A program made the position numbers and the translations under genes. 36,899 nucleotides of DNA from Francisella salimarina (GTDB lineage: Bacteria; Pseudomonadota; Gammaproteobacteria; Francisellales; Francisellaceae): positions 237,493 through 274,391 of the forward strand of contig NZ_VOJA01000004.1 in NCBI RefSeq assembly GCF_007923265.1, written 5' to 3'. The number at the start of each line of letters is the position of its first letter. Positions within the stretch are counted from its first letter, which is position 1. The notes beneath the pieces were generated by a model, which worked only from the letters and a program-made list of their open reading frames with translations, searched no databases and had not been told where the DNA came from. Shown here one piece after another: positions 1 to 8,116 of the stretch.

Positions 1-29
1 GGTTGTGGTTGTGGTTGTGGCTGTGGCTG
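1..29 (-). repeat. Hexanucleotide (CAR CCA) repeat coding Gln-Pro
   Basis: On the coding strand two CAGCCA units are followed by three CAACCA units, the last cut by the window edge. They encode alternating Gln-Pro in frame with dnaX. It lies in the linker after domain III, a place that would tolerate length change. The total copy number cannot be seen because the array continues outside the window. Confidence 0.85.
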
Positions 30-1199
30 CAAAGCATTCTTTAGGGCTTTGATGTCATTTTTAGTCTCTGAAGAGATATTTGAGCCAGTTGTTAATGAAT
101 GGTTACTAGTTAAATTTTTTTTTTGGAAGGCTATCAGTCTAAGTACAGCCATTGTCACTCCAGTTTCAAAGCTGGGTGCAAGGGAGATATCCTTTTTGGC
201 TGTGATAGTCAGTTGATATAAGAAGTGTGCTTGTTCTACTGATATTTTGCCAAGAACCTTATTGATGATATCAACATCAATATCATCGATGGCATCTAGC
301 GACTGTGTAAAACTATAAATACAACATGCAAACCATATCTCAGCGATTCTATCTAGCACTGCATCAGCATTGCTTTCTGTAAGAGTTAAATTTTTTACAG
401 CAGGTAATACCGCACTTGGGTTATTGTCTATAATAGCTTCGATAATATTATAGACCTCTTCACTATCTATAATCCCAAGCATTTGTTTAATTTGAGCTTG
501 CTTAAGTTCACCACTACAAAAGCTTATAGCTTGGTCAAGTAAACTTAGAGCATCTCTTAGACTACCTTTTGCATGATAAGCAATGTAGTCTAGTGATTGC
601 TCATCTGAGCTTATATTTTCTTTATTAAGAACTACTTTTAGCTGATCCTTGATGTCTGATTGTGAGATATGCTTTAGATGTAGTTGAATACAACGTGAAA
701 GTATTGTGACTGGTATTTTATGATAATCTGTGGTTGCCAATATAAATTTGACATATTCAGGTGGCTCTTCTAATGTTTTTAGTAGTGCGTTAAAGCTCTG
801 TTTGGATAACATGTGAACTTCATCTATCAGATATACTTTATAGCGACCTTGAGATGGCATGTATTGTATATTATCTAGAATCTCTTTTGTCTCTTCGACT
901 CCTGTACGCGATGCAGCATCAATCTCAATCAAATCTATAAAACTATTATTATTAATTGCTAGACAGTTTTCACATTTGTTACATGGCTCTGCTGTAACAC
1001 CAGTTTTGCAGTTTAGACATTTTGCTAGTAATCTACCAAGTGTTGTTTTACCTACGCCACGAGTGCCTGTAAATAAATAGGCATGATGGACTTTTTGTGT
1101 TTCTAGAGCATGTACTAGGCTATTAAGCGCATGCTGTTGTCCTGCAACTTCTGAGAATGATTGTGGTCTATATTTACGAGCTAATGCTTGATATGACAT
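1..1199 (-). CDS. dnaX: DNA polymerase III gamma/tau subunit, 5' part (3' end outside window)
   Basis: Clamp-loader ATPase of the replicative polymerase, cytoplasmic. About 399 codons are visible, beginning MSYQALARKYRPQ at 1199. Visible motifs: Walker A FTGTRGVGKTT near residues 43-53; a zinc module with cysteines at about 64, 73, 76 and 79; Walker B LIDEVHM near 124-130; sensor 1 ATTD near 155-158; and the SRC arginine finger near 168-170. All sit where E. coli DnaX has them. Domain III ends around residue 360, exactly where a 10-A run occurs (listed separately). After that comes a low-complexity linker ending in a Pro-Gln repeat at the window edge; the tau-specific domains lie beyond it. 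There is no clear Shine-Dalgarno sequence before the ATG. The gene diverges from prfB. Identity is certain; only the C-terminal part is unseen. Confidence 0.97.
   Translation of the reverse strand, partial: MSYQALARKYRPQSFSEVAGQQHALNSLVHALETQKVHHAYLFTGTRGVGKTTLGRLLAKCLNCKTGVTAEPCNKCENCLAINNNSFIDLIEIDAASRTGVEETKEILDNIQYMPSQGRYKVYLIDEVHMLSKQSFNALLKTLEEPPEYVKFILATTDYHKIPVTILSRCIQLHLKHISQSDIKDQLKVVLNKENISSDEQSLDYIAYHAKGSLRDALSLLDQAISFCSGELKQAQIKQMLGIIDSEEVYNIIEAIIDNNPSAVLPAVKNLTLTESNADAVLDRIAEIWFACCIYSFTQSLDAIDDIDVDIINKVLGKISVEQAHFLYQLTITAKKDISLAPSFETGVTMAVLRLIAFQKKNLTSNHSLTTGSNISSETKNDIKALKNALQPQPQPQPQ
115..124 (-). promoter_or_regulatory. 10-A slippage tract inside dnaX
   Basis: The coding strand reads TTC CAA AAA AAA AAT TTA at codons 358-363, so ten A residues lie in a row. 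Adding one A gives AAA TTT AAC TAG, and losing one A gives ATT TAA. Both alternative frames therefore stop within four codons of the run. In Thermus thermophilus a 9-A run in dnaX causes transcriptional slippage that makes the short gamma form, and E. coli uses ribosomal frameshifting on A AAA AAG. That this run makes a gamma-like protein of about 363 residues is inference. Confidence 0.6.
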
Positions 1200-1261
1200 C
1201 TGTAAAATTTTTATTAGAAATCTTATACTAAATGATAGCAGAGTTAGGTTAAAAGAATAAG

Positions 1262-1289
1262 AGAGTATTTAAATAACTTTGAATACTCT
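1262..1289. repeat. Inverted repeat between dnaX and prfB
   Basis: AGAGTATT at 1262-1269 and its perfect complement AATACTCT at 1282-1289 flank a 12-base loop. It sits in the 158-base region between the divergent dnaX and prfB starts. A short T-rich stretch follows on the plus side, but a terminator between divergent genes makes little sense, so an operator or leader hairpin is more likely. No protein partner can be named. Confidence 0.5.
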
Positions 1290-1357
1290 TTGTTTGTAAA
1301 ATTCAGCACAAAAATATAAAATCTATACACAAATTCTAATCAATAAAAATCAATAAA

Positions 1358-2447
1358 ATGGAATCTATAAATTACAAAATTGTATTAAAAGATCTAACGG
1401 CCCGTATTGAATCTCTACGGGACTATCTTTGACTATGATGTCAAAAAAGAAAAGCTAACTGAAGTCTTAATGGAGCTTGAAGATGGCTCTATATGGGATA
1501 ATCCTGAATATGCACAAAACCTAGGTAGACAAAAAGTAGAACTTGAGAATGTTGTAAATGGTTGTGAACATATTTATGAAACTCTAGAAACTTTAACAGA
1601 GCTACTTGAGCTTGCTGAAGAAGATGAATCTTTGATGCAAGAAATTGCAAAAGATACTCAAGATGTAACTAGCGAGATAGAAAAGTTAGAATTTCGAAGA
1701 ATGTTCTCTGGAGAGATGGATTCTAATAATGCTTTTTTGGATATTCAATCAGGTTCAGGTGGTACAGAAGCACAGGATTGGGCAGAGATGCTAATGCGTA
1801 TGTATATGCGTTGGGCAGATAGTCACGGTTTCAAGATCACTGTTGATGATGTATCAGATGGTGATGTTGCAGGTATTAAGGGCTGTACTCTAAAAATAGA
1901 AGGTGAATATGCTTATGGCTGGCTGAGAACTGAGACAGGGATTCATCGACTAGTAAGAAAATCGCCATTTGACTCAAATAGCAAACGTCATACATCTTTT
2001 GCATCGGTATTTATATCACCTGAAGTTGATGACGATATTGATATAGAGATTAACCCAGCAGATCTTCGTGTTGATACATATAGAGCATCAGGAGCTGGTG
2101 GACAGCATGTCAATAAAACTGATTCAGCAGTAAGAATTACGCATGTCCCAACAAATATAGTTGTACAAAGTCAAAGTGATAGATCACAGCATAAAAACCG
2201 TGATAGTGCGATGAAGCAATTAAAATCAAAGCTATATGAAATGGAGCTGCAAAAACGAAATGCTGAGAAAAATGCTCTCGAAGATACAAAGGCTGATATT
2301 GGCTGGGGAAGTCAGATTCGTTCTTACGTTTTAGACCAGTCTCGAATCAAAGATTTAAGAACCGGTGTTGAGAATACAAATACACAAGCAGTTTTAGATG
2401 GTGATTTAGATAAGTTTATTGAGGCTAGCCTAAAAAGTGGGTTATAA
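1358..2447 (+). CDS. prfB: Peptide chain release factor 2 with programmed +1 frameshift
   Basis: Releases finished proteins at UGA and UAA stops. The gene is in two frames: codons 1-24 run from ATG 1358 to CTT 1427-1429, then an in-frame TGA at 1430-1432. Skipping T1430 continues as GAC TAT GAT to the TAA at 2447, giving about 362 residues (E. coli RF2: 365). The joined sequence [14 protein letters not shown] fits RF2. Both functional motifs are present: the SPF tripeptide ([12 protein letters not shown]), which reads the stop codon, and GGQ ([14 protein letters not shown]), which triggers hydrolysis. An ORF caller that ignores the shift would begin wrongly at TTG 1407. prfB-lysS order is conserved in E. 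coli too. No strong ribosome site is seen before ATG 1358. Confidence 0.95.
1418..1433 (+). promoter_or_regulatory. RF2 autoregulatory frameshift site CTTTGAC
   Basis: CTT TGA C at 1427-1433 is the classic RF2 slippery stop: low RF2 lets the ribosome slip +1 past UGA. Upstream, CGGGA at 1418-1422 is where E. coli has its AGGGGG stimulator. Here the element is weaker and one to two bases further away. The recoding itself is required, because the RF2 reading frame is otherwise split. Confidence 0.93.
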
Positions 2448-2470
2448 TAAATAGTTTGATAAATAAAGTT

Positions 2471-2498
2471 TCGCTACTTACTACATAGGTTGTAGCGA
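2471..2498 (+). terminator. Hairpin between prfB and lysS, possible weak terminator or attenuator
   Basis: TCGCTAC at 2471-2477 pairs perfectly with GTAGCGA at 2492-2498 across a 14-base loop. A run of six T follows at 2503-2508 after a 4-base gap (TATG). The stem is short and the gap is unusual, so full termination is doubtful. It could set the prfB:lysS ratio or stabilise an mRNA end. Confidence 0.4.
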
Positions 2499-2556
2499 TA
2501 TGTTTTTTCATCGCAGAGATATATACAAAACCGTAGAGAATGTAATAAGGTTTAAA

Positions 2557-4239
2557 ATGAGTAGTAAATTAAAAGATTTAATAAAAAATTCGATTAAAGA
2601 GTATTTGGATGCTAATGATATTACAGTTAAAGACGCTGTAAGAGGTAAGCTTAGAGAGCAAGTTAGCAAATCTCTAGAAGGCATTAGTGAGATAAATGAA
2701 AGCGTAAAAGAGAAGATATCTGTACTTGTTAAAAAACATGTAACAGATATGCAAGAAAGTTCGCAAATGGGGCTTAGGAAAGAAAAGCTTCAGACACTAG
2801 CAGATCAAAATAACGGTATCAGTCATCCAAATGGTTTTAGAAGAAATGTAGTTGCTCATGATTTACAGAATAAATATGCACATTACTCAAAACAAGAGCT
2901 AGAAGAGTTAGAAAATAAAAAAACTTACAATGTAACAGGAAGAGTTGTACTTCGTCGTGTGATGGGTAAGGCTTCTTTTATTACGTTACAGGATTATTCA
3001 GGTAGAATACAGGTTTATCTTAAAAAAAGTGATTTACCAGAAGGGCAGTACAATACTTTCAAAAACCTATGTGATCTAGGTGATATTGTGGGCATTACAG
3101 GTACTATGTTTAAGACAAATACTGGCGAGCTTTCTGTTGAGGCAAGTCATTTTGAAATCCTAACAAAAGCAATTAGACCATTACCTGATAAATTCCACGG
3201 TTTAGCAGATCAAGAGATGAGATATCGTCAAAGATATGTTGACTTAATCACAAATGAGAAAGCTCGTGAAGTTTTTAAAGTTCGTTCAAAAGTCGTCAGC
3301 TTTATCCGTAACTATTTTGATAATATGGATTTTATGGAAGTAGAGACTCCTATGATGCATGTTTTACAAGGTGGTGCAGCAGCTAAGCCATTTAAAACAC
3401 ATCATAATGCTTTGGATATGCCATTATACTTACGTATAGCTCCGGAACTTTATCTAAAAAGATTAGTTGTTGGTGGCTTTGAGAGAGTATATGAGATAAA
3501 CCGCAACTTCAGAAATGAAGGTGTATCTTCACGTCATAATCCAGAATTTACAATGCTAGAGTTCTATATGGCGTATGCTGATTATAATGATCTTATGGAT
3601 CTAACAGAAGATATGTTGTCTAAACTTGTACAAGAGGTTATAGGTAGTGAAATACTTGAGTATGGTGAGTATAAGATTAACTTTGGTGGTAAGTATGAGC
3701 GTATTTCAATGGTTGATTCAATTGTTAAATATAATGATGATATTACTAAAGAAGATTTAGCAACATTTGAATCTGCAAAAGTTGTTGCTGAGAAGTTGAA
3801 GATAAAAGTAGAAGCCTATCACGAGCTTGGTCACCTAATAAATGAAATATTTGAAGAAACAGTTGAGCATCAACTAATTCAACCTACATTTATCACAGAT
3901 TATCCAGCTGTAGTTTCACCTTTAGCGCGTAGACAAGATGGTAATCCTGAGTTTACAGATAGATTTGAGTTCTTTGTTGGTGCACGTGAGATTGCCAATG
4001 GCTTCTCCGAGCTAAATGATGCAGAAGATCAGGCGGAACGTTTCAGAAAGCAGGTTGAAGCAGCAGCATCTGGTGATGATGAAGCTATGCCTTATGACAA
4101 AGATTATATCCGAGCATTAGAGTATGGTATGCCTCCTACAGCAGGTCAAGGTATCGGTATTGATAGATTAGTAATGTATCTGACAAATTCGCAATCTATC
4201 AGAGATGTAATATTGTTCCCACATATGAAGCCTGAGTAA
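2557..4239 (+). CDS. lysS: Lysyl-tRNA synthetase, class II, with N-terminal extension
   Basis: Charges tRNA-Lys in the cytosol. ATG 2557 is chosen because TAAGG lies 7 bases upstream; a longer reading from 2500 runs through the intercistronic hairpin and has no ribosome site. The protein is 560 residues against about 505 in E. coli. From RKEKL (about residue 74) on it aligns closely with E. coli LysS: OB-fold ([19 protein letters not shown]), class II motif 1 (FMEVETPMM), motif 2 ([14 protein letters not shown]) and motif 3 (GIGIDRLVM). The first ~55 residues have no E. coli counterpart; they are Lys/Glu-rich and look helical. lysS follows prfB by 109 bases, and the next gene starts 3 bases after the stop, which suggests one operon. 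Confidence 0.96.
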   Translation: MSSKLKDLIKNSIKEYLDANDITVKDAVRGKLREQVSKSLEGISEINESVKEKISVLVKKHVTDMQESSQMGLRKEKLQTLADQNNGISHPNGFRRNVVAHDLQNKYAHYSKQELEELENKKTYNVTGRVVLRRVMGKASFITLQDYSGRIQVYLKKSDLPEGQYNTFKNLCDLGDIVGITGTMFKTNTGELSVEASHFEILTKAIRPLPDKFHGLADQEMRYRQRYVDLITNEKAREVFKVRSKVVSFIRNYFDNMDFMEVETPMMHVLQGGAAAKPFKTHHNALDMPLYLRIAPELYLKRLVVGGFERVYEINRNFRNEGVSSRHNPEFTMLEFYMAYADYNDLMDLTEDMLSKLVQEVIGSEILEYGEYKINFGGKYERISMVDSIVKYNDDITKEDLATFESAKVVAEKLKIKVEAYHELGHLINEIFEETVEHQLIQPTFITDYPAVVSPLARRQDGNPEFTDRFEFFVGAREIANGFSELNDAEDQAERFRKQVEAAASGDDEAMPYDKDYIRALEYGMPPTAGQGIGIDRLVMYLTNSQSIRDVILFPHMKPE

Positions 4240-4242
4240 AAA

Positions 4243-4635
4243 GTGTCGAAAAAAAGCTTATTAAAATCTTTATTTGAAAATATCTACAATCCAGATATTG
4301 ATCCCGAAAATTTTATTCAAAAATTTGTACGTTTAGATTATAAACAAGTTGTTGATGGCTATGCGATTGATTACGAGGGCTTTATTGAGCACATCAAAAA
4401 ACAACGTGAAGTTGTTGAAAGTGTTAGATTTGAGTTTGTTCATCTAGTAGAAGAGGGTGATATGGTAGCCTCTTTACATAGAGTATATGCTAATATCAAG
4501 CTGGATAATCGTAAACTAATAGCTGAAGTTCATGCTTTCTTTAAATTTGATGAAAATATGTTAGTTTCTTGTGATGAGCGTACTAGAATTATTCAGGGTA
4601 GGCCTGAAGATGAAGATCTGGGACGTAGGAAATAA
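4243..4635 (+). CDS. Small NTF2/SnoaL-like protein
   Basis: A 130-residue cytosolic protein with no signal peptide or membrane segment. It starts at GTG 4243, three bases after the lysS stop, so it is probably translated by coupling. The pattern of N-terminal helices, a Tyr/Asp-rich middle, and strands such as VRFEFVHLVEEGDMVASLHRV and LIAEVHAFFKFDEN resembles the cone-shaped NTF2 fold, in which a pocket binds or isomerises small molecules. No catalytic residues can be assigned. It ends in a charged tail (RPEDEDLGRRK). Function is unknown; the link to lysS is positional only. Confidence 0.65.
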   Translation: MSKKSLLKSLFENIYNPDIDPENFIQKFVRLDYKQVVDGYAIDYEGFIEHIKKQREVVESVRFEFVHLVEEGDMVASLHRVYANIKLDNRKLIAEVHAFFKFDENMLVSCDERTRIIQGRPEDEDLGRRK

Positions 4636-4659
4636 AATATTTAGGTGAGAAAAAACTAG

Positions 4660-5202
4660 TTAGTGGTCATCATCATAACTAGCTTTGTGAGATTTACCTT
4701 CTATAAATGAAGTAAATGCGATTAGTAGTGCAGATATTACAAACACTAAGTGGATAGCTGCTGACCATGCTAAATCTCTATCAGATGAATGAGATACTTC
4801 TAGAAACTTCTTCAAAAGAGATATTGAAGAAATACCTATAATAGAGCCAGCAATCTTTAATTTAACTGCATTTGGAGATAGCTTTTTAATCCAAACAGGT
4901 TGACCACCACCTTTTTTATCAAGGTTCATTTTACTTACGAAGTTTTCATAGCCACTTATTACTACAATTACTACAAGATTTGCTACTAGTACAACGTCAC
5001 ATAGTGTCAAAGCTAGTATGATAAGTTGATCTTCATCAATGCTACTATAAGCAGTAAATAAATGGTGAAGTTCATGATATATTTCGTAGATAAAGCCAAA
5101 TAAAACTAGTGATAAAAGCAAATAGATTGGCGCTTGAAGCCAGCGAATTCCAAATATGAACATTTCTATTACTGATAGTATTTTATTAATGAATTTACTC
5201 AT
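4660..5202 (-). CDS. yqhA: YqhA/UPF0114 family inner-membrane protein
   Basis: 180 residues with about four membrane segments (near 20-45, 60-85, 112-128, 148-166). It aligns along its length with E. coli YqhA: RWLQAPIYLLLSLVLFG, the hallmark SGYENFVS near residues 83-90, and a later SISLL stretch. The ATG at 5202 has GAGGA 8 bases upstream. The C-terminus is short and acidic (YDDDH). The family's function is not established. The gene converges on the lysS operon with only 24 bases between stops, and no terminator hairpin is visible there. It lies 144 bases downstream of glsA in the same direction and may be read with it. Confidence 0.85.
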   Translation of the reverse strand: MSKFINKILSVIEMFIFGIRWLQAPIYLLLSLVLFGFIYEIYHELHHLFTAYSSIDEDQLIILALTLCDVVLVANLVVIVVISGYENFVSKMNLDKKGGGQPVWIKKLSPNAVKLKIAGSIIGISSISLLKKFLEVSHSSDRDLAWSAAIHLVFVISALLIAFTSFIEGKSHKASYDDDH

Positions 5203-5284
5203 GAATCAAATCCTCATTTGTAGATTTTAAATTAATTAATCTGTAGTAAAGATATATGAGTTAAAAAATAAAAGCAACCAGCCA

Positions 5285-5303
5285 TTATCAGATAATTTGA
5301 TAA
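5285..5303. repeat. Short inverted repeat upstream of yqhA
   Basis: TTATCA at 5285-5290 and TGATAA at 5298-5303 flank a 7-base loop in the 144-base space between glsA and yqhA. The 6-base arms are short and AT-rich, so this could be chance. Confidence 0.25.
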
Positions 5304-5346
5304 GATATAAGCAAAGATGATATTAAGTATAAGAGTTTACCTGTTT

Positions 5347-6891
5347 CTATGATGAAACTTTTTCTAATAATCTTATAATATGACTGTGGCTATTAGCTCT
5401 AGCATCATCAAGAGGAGTTTTACCCCATCTGTCTTTAATAGTAGGGTTTGCTCCTTTGCGGATGAGGTACTTGACAACATCTTCATGACCTTCAGCAGCA
5501 GCCAAGTGAAGAGCTGTTCTTTTATCATAATCTCCTTTGCTAATATCAACTCCTAATGCTACAGCTCTTTTTATTTCTGATAGATCTCCATTACTGGCAG
5601 CCCAGATTAGTTCAAGAGTTAGGTTTGACTCTATAGTTACTCTACTCTCAATAGGATTAATTTTGTCACAATGAGTGATATGGTCATAGTTGTGGAAACT
5701 AAATTTTTCTACTAATCTTTTGCTAAACTCTACACCCCTAACAGAGTTGTGATTATTGTCCAAGCGTGGGGAAAATATTGCAAAACCACCAACATTTGGT
5801 ATGGCTATGACTAATGCACCTGATACGCCTGATTTTGCTGGCAGTCCAACAGAAAATGCGTATTCACCTGAGAAGTCATACATTCCACAAGAGTACATCA
5901 TAGATAAACAGTTACGAACTGTTGTCGGAGAAAAGATCTTTTTGTGAGTAAAAGGACATATACCACCATTAGCAATTGATCCCATGATTTTAGCCATTTT
6001 TTTTGCATTGATCTGAATCGAGCATGTTTGAAAGTAGAAATCTAATGATGTATGAATATTAGTACCTTCTGGAAATGCTCCAACCTCTTTCATAAAGTGA
6101 GCTAGGGCATAGTTCCTATCGGCAGTTTCTTTTTCAGAATGATATACCGCATTATCAAAACCAATAGATTCACCACCTGCTAAATTTTTCCAAACATTTG
6201 TTATGTATTCAAATCTATCTGCTAAATTCCATTCGGGTTTAATCAGTGAGCAGGTCATAATTGCGCCGGAGTTTATCATTGGGTTATGAGGTAAATCATA
6301 CTTATTTAATGCGATTGCGTTAAACGTAATACCACTTGGTTCCCTGCCTACATGTTTGTGAACCTTATCCTCGCCATTTTCTTCTGTTGCAATACAGTAT
6401 GTAATAGCTTTTGCAGTGGATTGTACACAATATGGATGTAAGAAATCGCCCAAAGTAATCATTTGGCCATCAACACTACAAAAGGCAACTGCAAAAAGCT
6501 CAGAATCTACTCGCGCTAATTGGGGGATGTAGTCTGCATTTTTACCAGATACATTCTTTTTGGTTTCTTCATAGATTTCTTTAATCTCTTTTTGGAAATC
6601 CTTAAAGTTAGGTATCATAAAGCCTTTATTGACAGATTTTTCAATGATACTACTACTCTCTAAGGTCATTTCCTTGAATTTGTTAAAGTCAATTTTATCT
6701 ATGACCGTTAAACCATCTAGTTCAGCTCTCAGTTTTTTGGTGCGTGGATCATCGCTAGCTATACCAGCATCATCTAAAATGGCTAATACATCAGTTTTTG
6801 TCAAAAAACCATCTTTATCACTAATAGCATTAAAGATATTTGCATAGTAGTTTTCACTAGTAGCTCCAGCTCTAATCATTTTTGTTTTCAT
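5347..6891 (-). CDS. glsA: Glutaminase with EF-hand-like N-terminus and C-terminal ankyrin repeats
   Basis: Hydrolyses glutamine to glutamate and ammonia; cytosolic. It has 514 residues, whereas typical bacterial GlsA proteins have about 300-310. Residues 1-90 resemble the EF-hand-like helical domain of animal kidney-type glutaminase (ISDKDGFLTKTDVLAIL, SDDPRTKK). Residues ~92-400 are the beta-lactamase-like catalytic domain: Ser158-x-x-Lys161 in CVQSTAKA, EPSG near 184-187, HNPMINSGAI near 202-211, SCGMYDFSG near 334-342, and LPAKSGVSG near 350-358. Residues ~425-512 form about two to three ankyrin repeats (RTALHLAAAEGHEDVVKYL). The order matches human GLS. The start has no strong ribosome site. 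It lies 76 bases after glnA with no clear terminator between, so co-transcription is plausible. Confidence 0.93.
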   Translation of the reverse strand: MKTKMIRAGATSENYYANIFNAISDKDGFLTKTDVLAILDDAGIASDDPRTKKLRAELDGLTVIDKIDFNKFKEMTLESSSIIEKSVNKGFMIPNFKDFQKEIKEIYEETKKNVSGKNADYIPQLARVDSELFAVAFCSVDGQMITLGDFLHPYCVQSTAKAITYCIATEENGEDKVHKHVGREPSGITFNAIALNKYDLPHNPMINSGAIMTCSLIKPEWNLADRFEYITNVWKNLAGGESIGFDNAVYHSEKETADRNYALAHFMKEVGAFPEGTNIHTSLDFYFQTCSIQINAKKMAKIMGSIANGGICPFTHKKIFSPTTVRNCLSMMYSCGMYDFSGEYAFSVGLPAKSGVSGALVIAIPNVGGFAIFSPRLDNNHNSVRGVEFSKRLVEKFSFHNYDHITHCDKINPIESRVTIESNLTLELIWAASNGDLSEIKRAVALGVDISKGDYDKRTALHLAAAEGHEDVVKYLIRKGANPTIKDRWGKTPLDDARANSHSHIIRLLEKVSS

Positions 6892-6967
6892 TTAGATATG
6901 TTTTGAAGATTGTATGGATTTTATTTTACATAAAAAAAGAGAGATTTAATATATAGAAACGCTTAGG

Positions 6968-8005
6968 CTAGTTAATAGCAGCGTTTGCTAAAGCCATAGC
7001 AACTACATATGGATCAGAGTTTGCACCAGGCCTTCTATCTTCAAGGTAGCCATAACCCTTAAGAGCAACAGGTCTAGGGATTCTAATAGAACAGCCTCTG
7101 TCAGCATCTCCAACACTAAAAGTACTCATATCAGATGTTTCTAATTCGCCTGTTAATCTTTCATGAAGATTGTGTCCATAATTTAGTATGTCTGTTTTAT
7201 GATTTTTTTCTAATGAAGCGCAAATTTTCTTAATCGCTTCTCTACCTGTTTCTGGATCTCTTGTTTTACTTGTAGAGAAATTTGTATGAAGACCTGCACC
7301 ATTCCAGTCACCTTTGATAGGCTTATTATCAAATGAAATATCTATACCATACTCTTCACCAAGTCTTTCTAAAAGCCATCTTGCTAAATGTGTATGATCA
7401 GATATGTTAAGTATTCCGGCATCTTCGCCTTCGACACCTCTGTAACCAATTTGGAACTCCCACTGTCCAGGCATAACTTCAGCATTGATACCATAAAATA
7501 GTATTCCAGCATCTAAGCAAGCTTGCATATGAGCTTCTACTAAATCACGACCATAGGCTTTGCTATTACCAGCACTACAGTAATACGGTCCCTGAGGTCC
7601 AGGGAAGCCATTAGCAGGCCAACCTAATGGACGACCATTCTTGAACATTGTATACTCTTGCTCAAAGCCTGCCCACATATCTTGACAGTCTGTACTAGCT
7701 AGTAAATTTCTTAGTTTAGCTCTATTATTAGTGGCATGTGGAGTCTCTCCATCTGGATTATAAACTTCGCACATAACAAGGTATCCACATTCTCTCAGTG
7801 GATCGATTACAAAGTTAACGGGCTTTAAAATACAGTCCGAATTATCACCAGTAGCTTGATTTGTAGAGGAGCCATCAAAACTCCACTCAGGGAAATCGTC
7901 AGCTGTCTCAAAATCTTTAAATGGTAAAACTCTTCCTTTAGACCTAAGACCAGGTACAGGATCTGAACCATCAATCCATATATATTCAGCGGTCACTACT
8001 TTCAT
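6968..8005 (-). CDS. glnA: Glutamine synthetase, GSII (eukaryote-like, short) type
   Basis: Joins glutamate and ammonia using ATP. At 345 residues it is the short GSII class, not the ~470-residue GSI of most bacteria. GSII signatures are clear: EYIWIDGS near the start, EWSFDGSST near 40-48, PGPQGPYYC, INAEVMPGQWEFQIG, GDWNGAGLHTNFST, HERLTGELET and SIRIPRP. The GSI adenylylation tyrosine loop is absent, so control by GlnE-type adenylylation is not expected. The gene stands between holA and glsA, all on minus, with about 111 bases upstream that probably hold its promoter. AAGGA lies 13 bases before the ATG, rather far for a ribosome site. Its nearest downstream neighbour is the enzyme of the reverse reaction. 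Confidence 0.96.
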   Translation of the reverse strand: MKVVTAEYIWIDGSDPVPGLRSKGRVLPFKDFETADDFPEWSFDGSSTNQATGDNSDCILKPVNFVIDPLRECGYLVMCEVYNPDGETPHATNNRAKLRNLLASTDCQDMWAGFEQEYTMFKNGRPLGWPANGFPGPQGPYYCSAGNSKAYGRDLVEAHMQACLDAGILFYGINAEVMPGQWEFQIGYRGVEGEDAGILNISDHTHLARWLLERLGEEYGIDISFDNKPIKGDWNGAGLHTNFSTSKTRDPETGREAIKKICASLEKNHKTDILNYGHNLHERLTGELETSDMSTFSVGDADRGCSIRIPRPVALKGYGYLEDRRPGANSDPYVVAMALANAAIN

Positions 8006-8116
8006 ATCTTTAACATATTCCTTAACATTGATTGATTAATCCTGATTAATAATATCAACTGTCTAAAAAAAGTAAATAATACTTATAGCTTAACAATAAA
8101 AAAACTCAAAACTGAA

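Noticed and set aside
1407-1430. prfB starting at TTG 1407
   Set aside because: It ignores the CTTTGAC frameshift; the true N-terminus is in the other frame from ATG 1358.
2500-2556. Longer lysS start at 2500
   Set aside because: It runs from the intercistronic hairpin region with no ribosome site; ATG 2557 has TAAGG 7 bases upstream.
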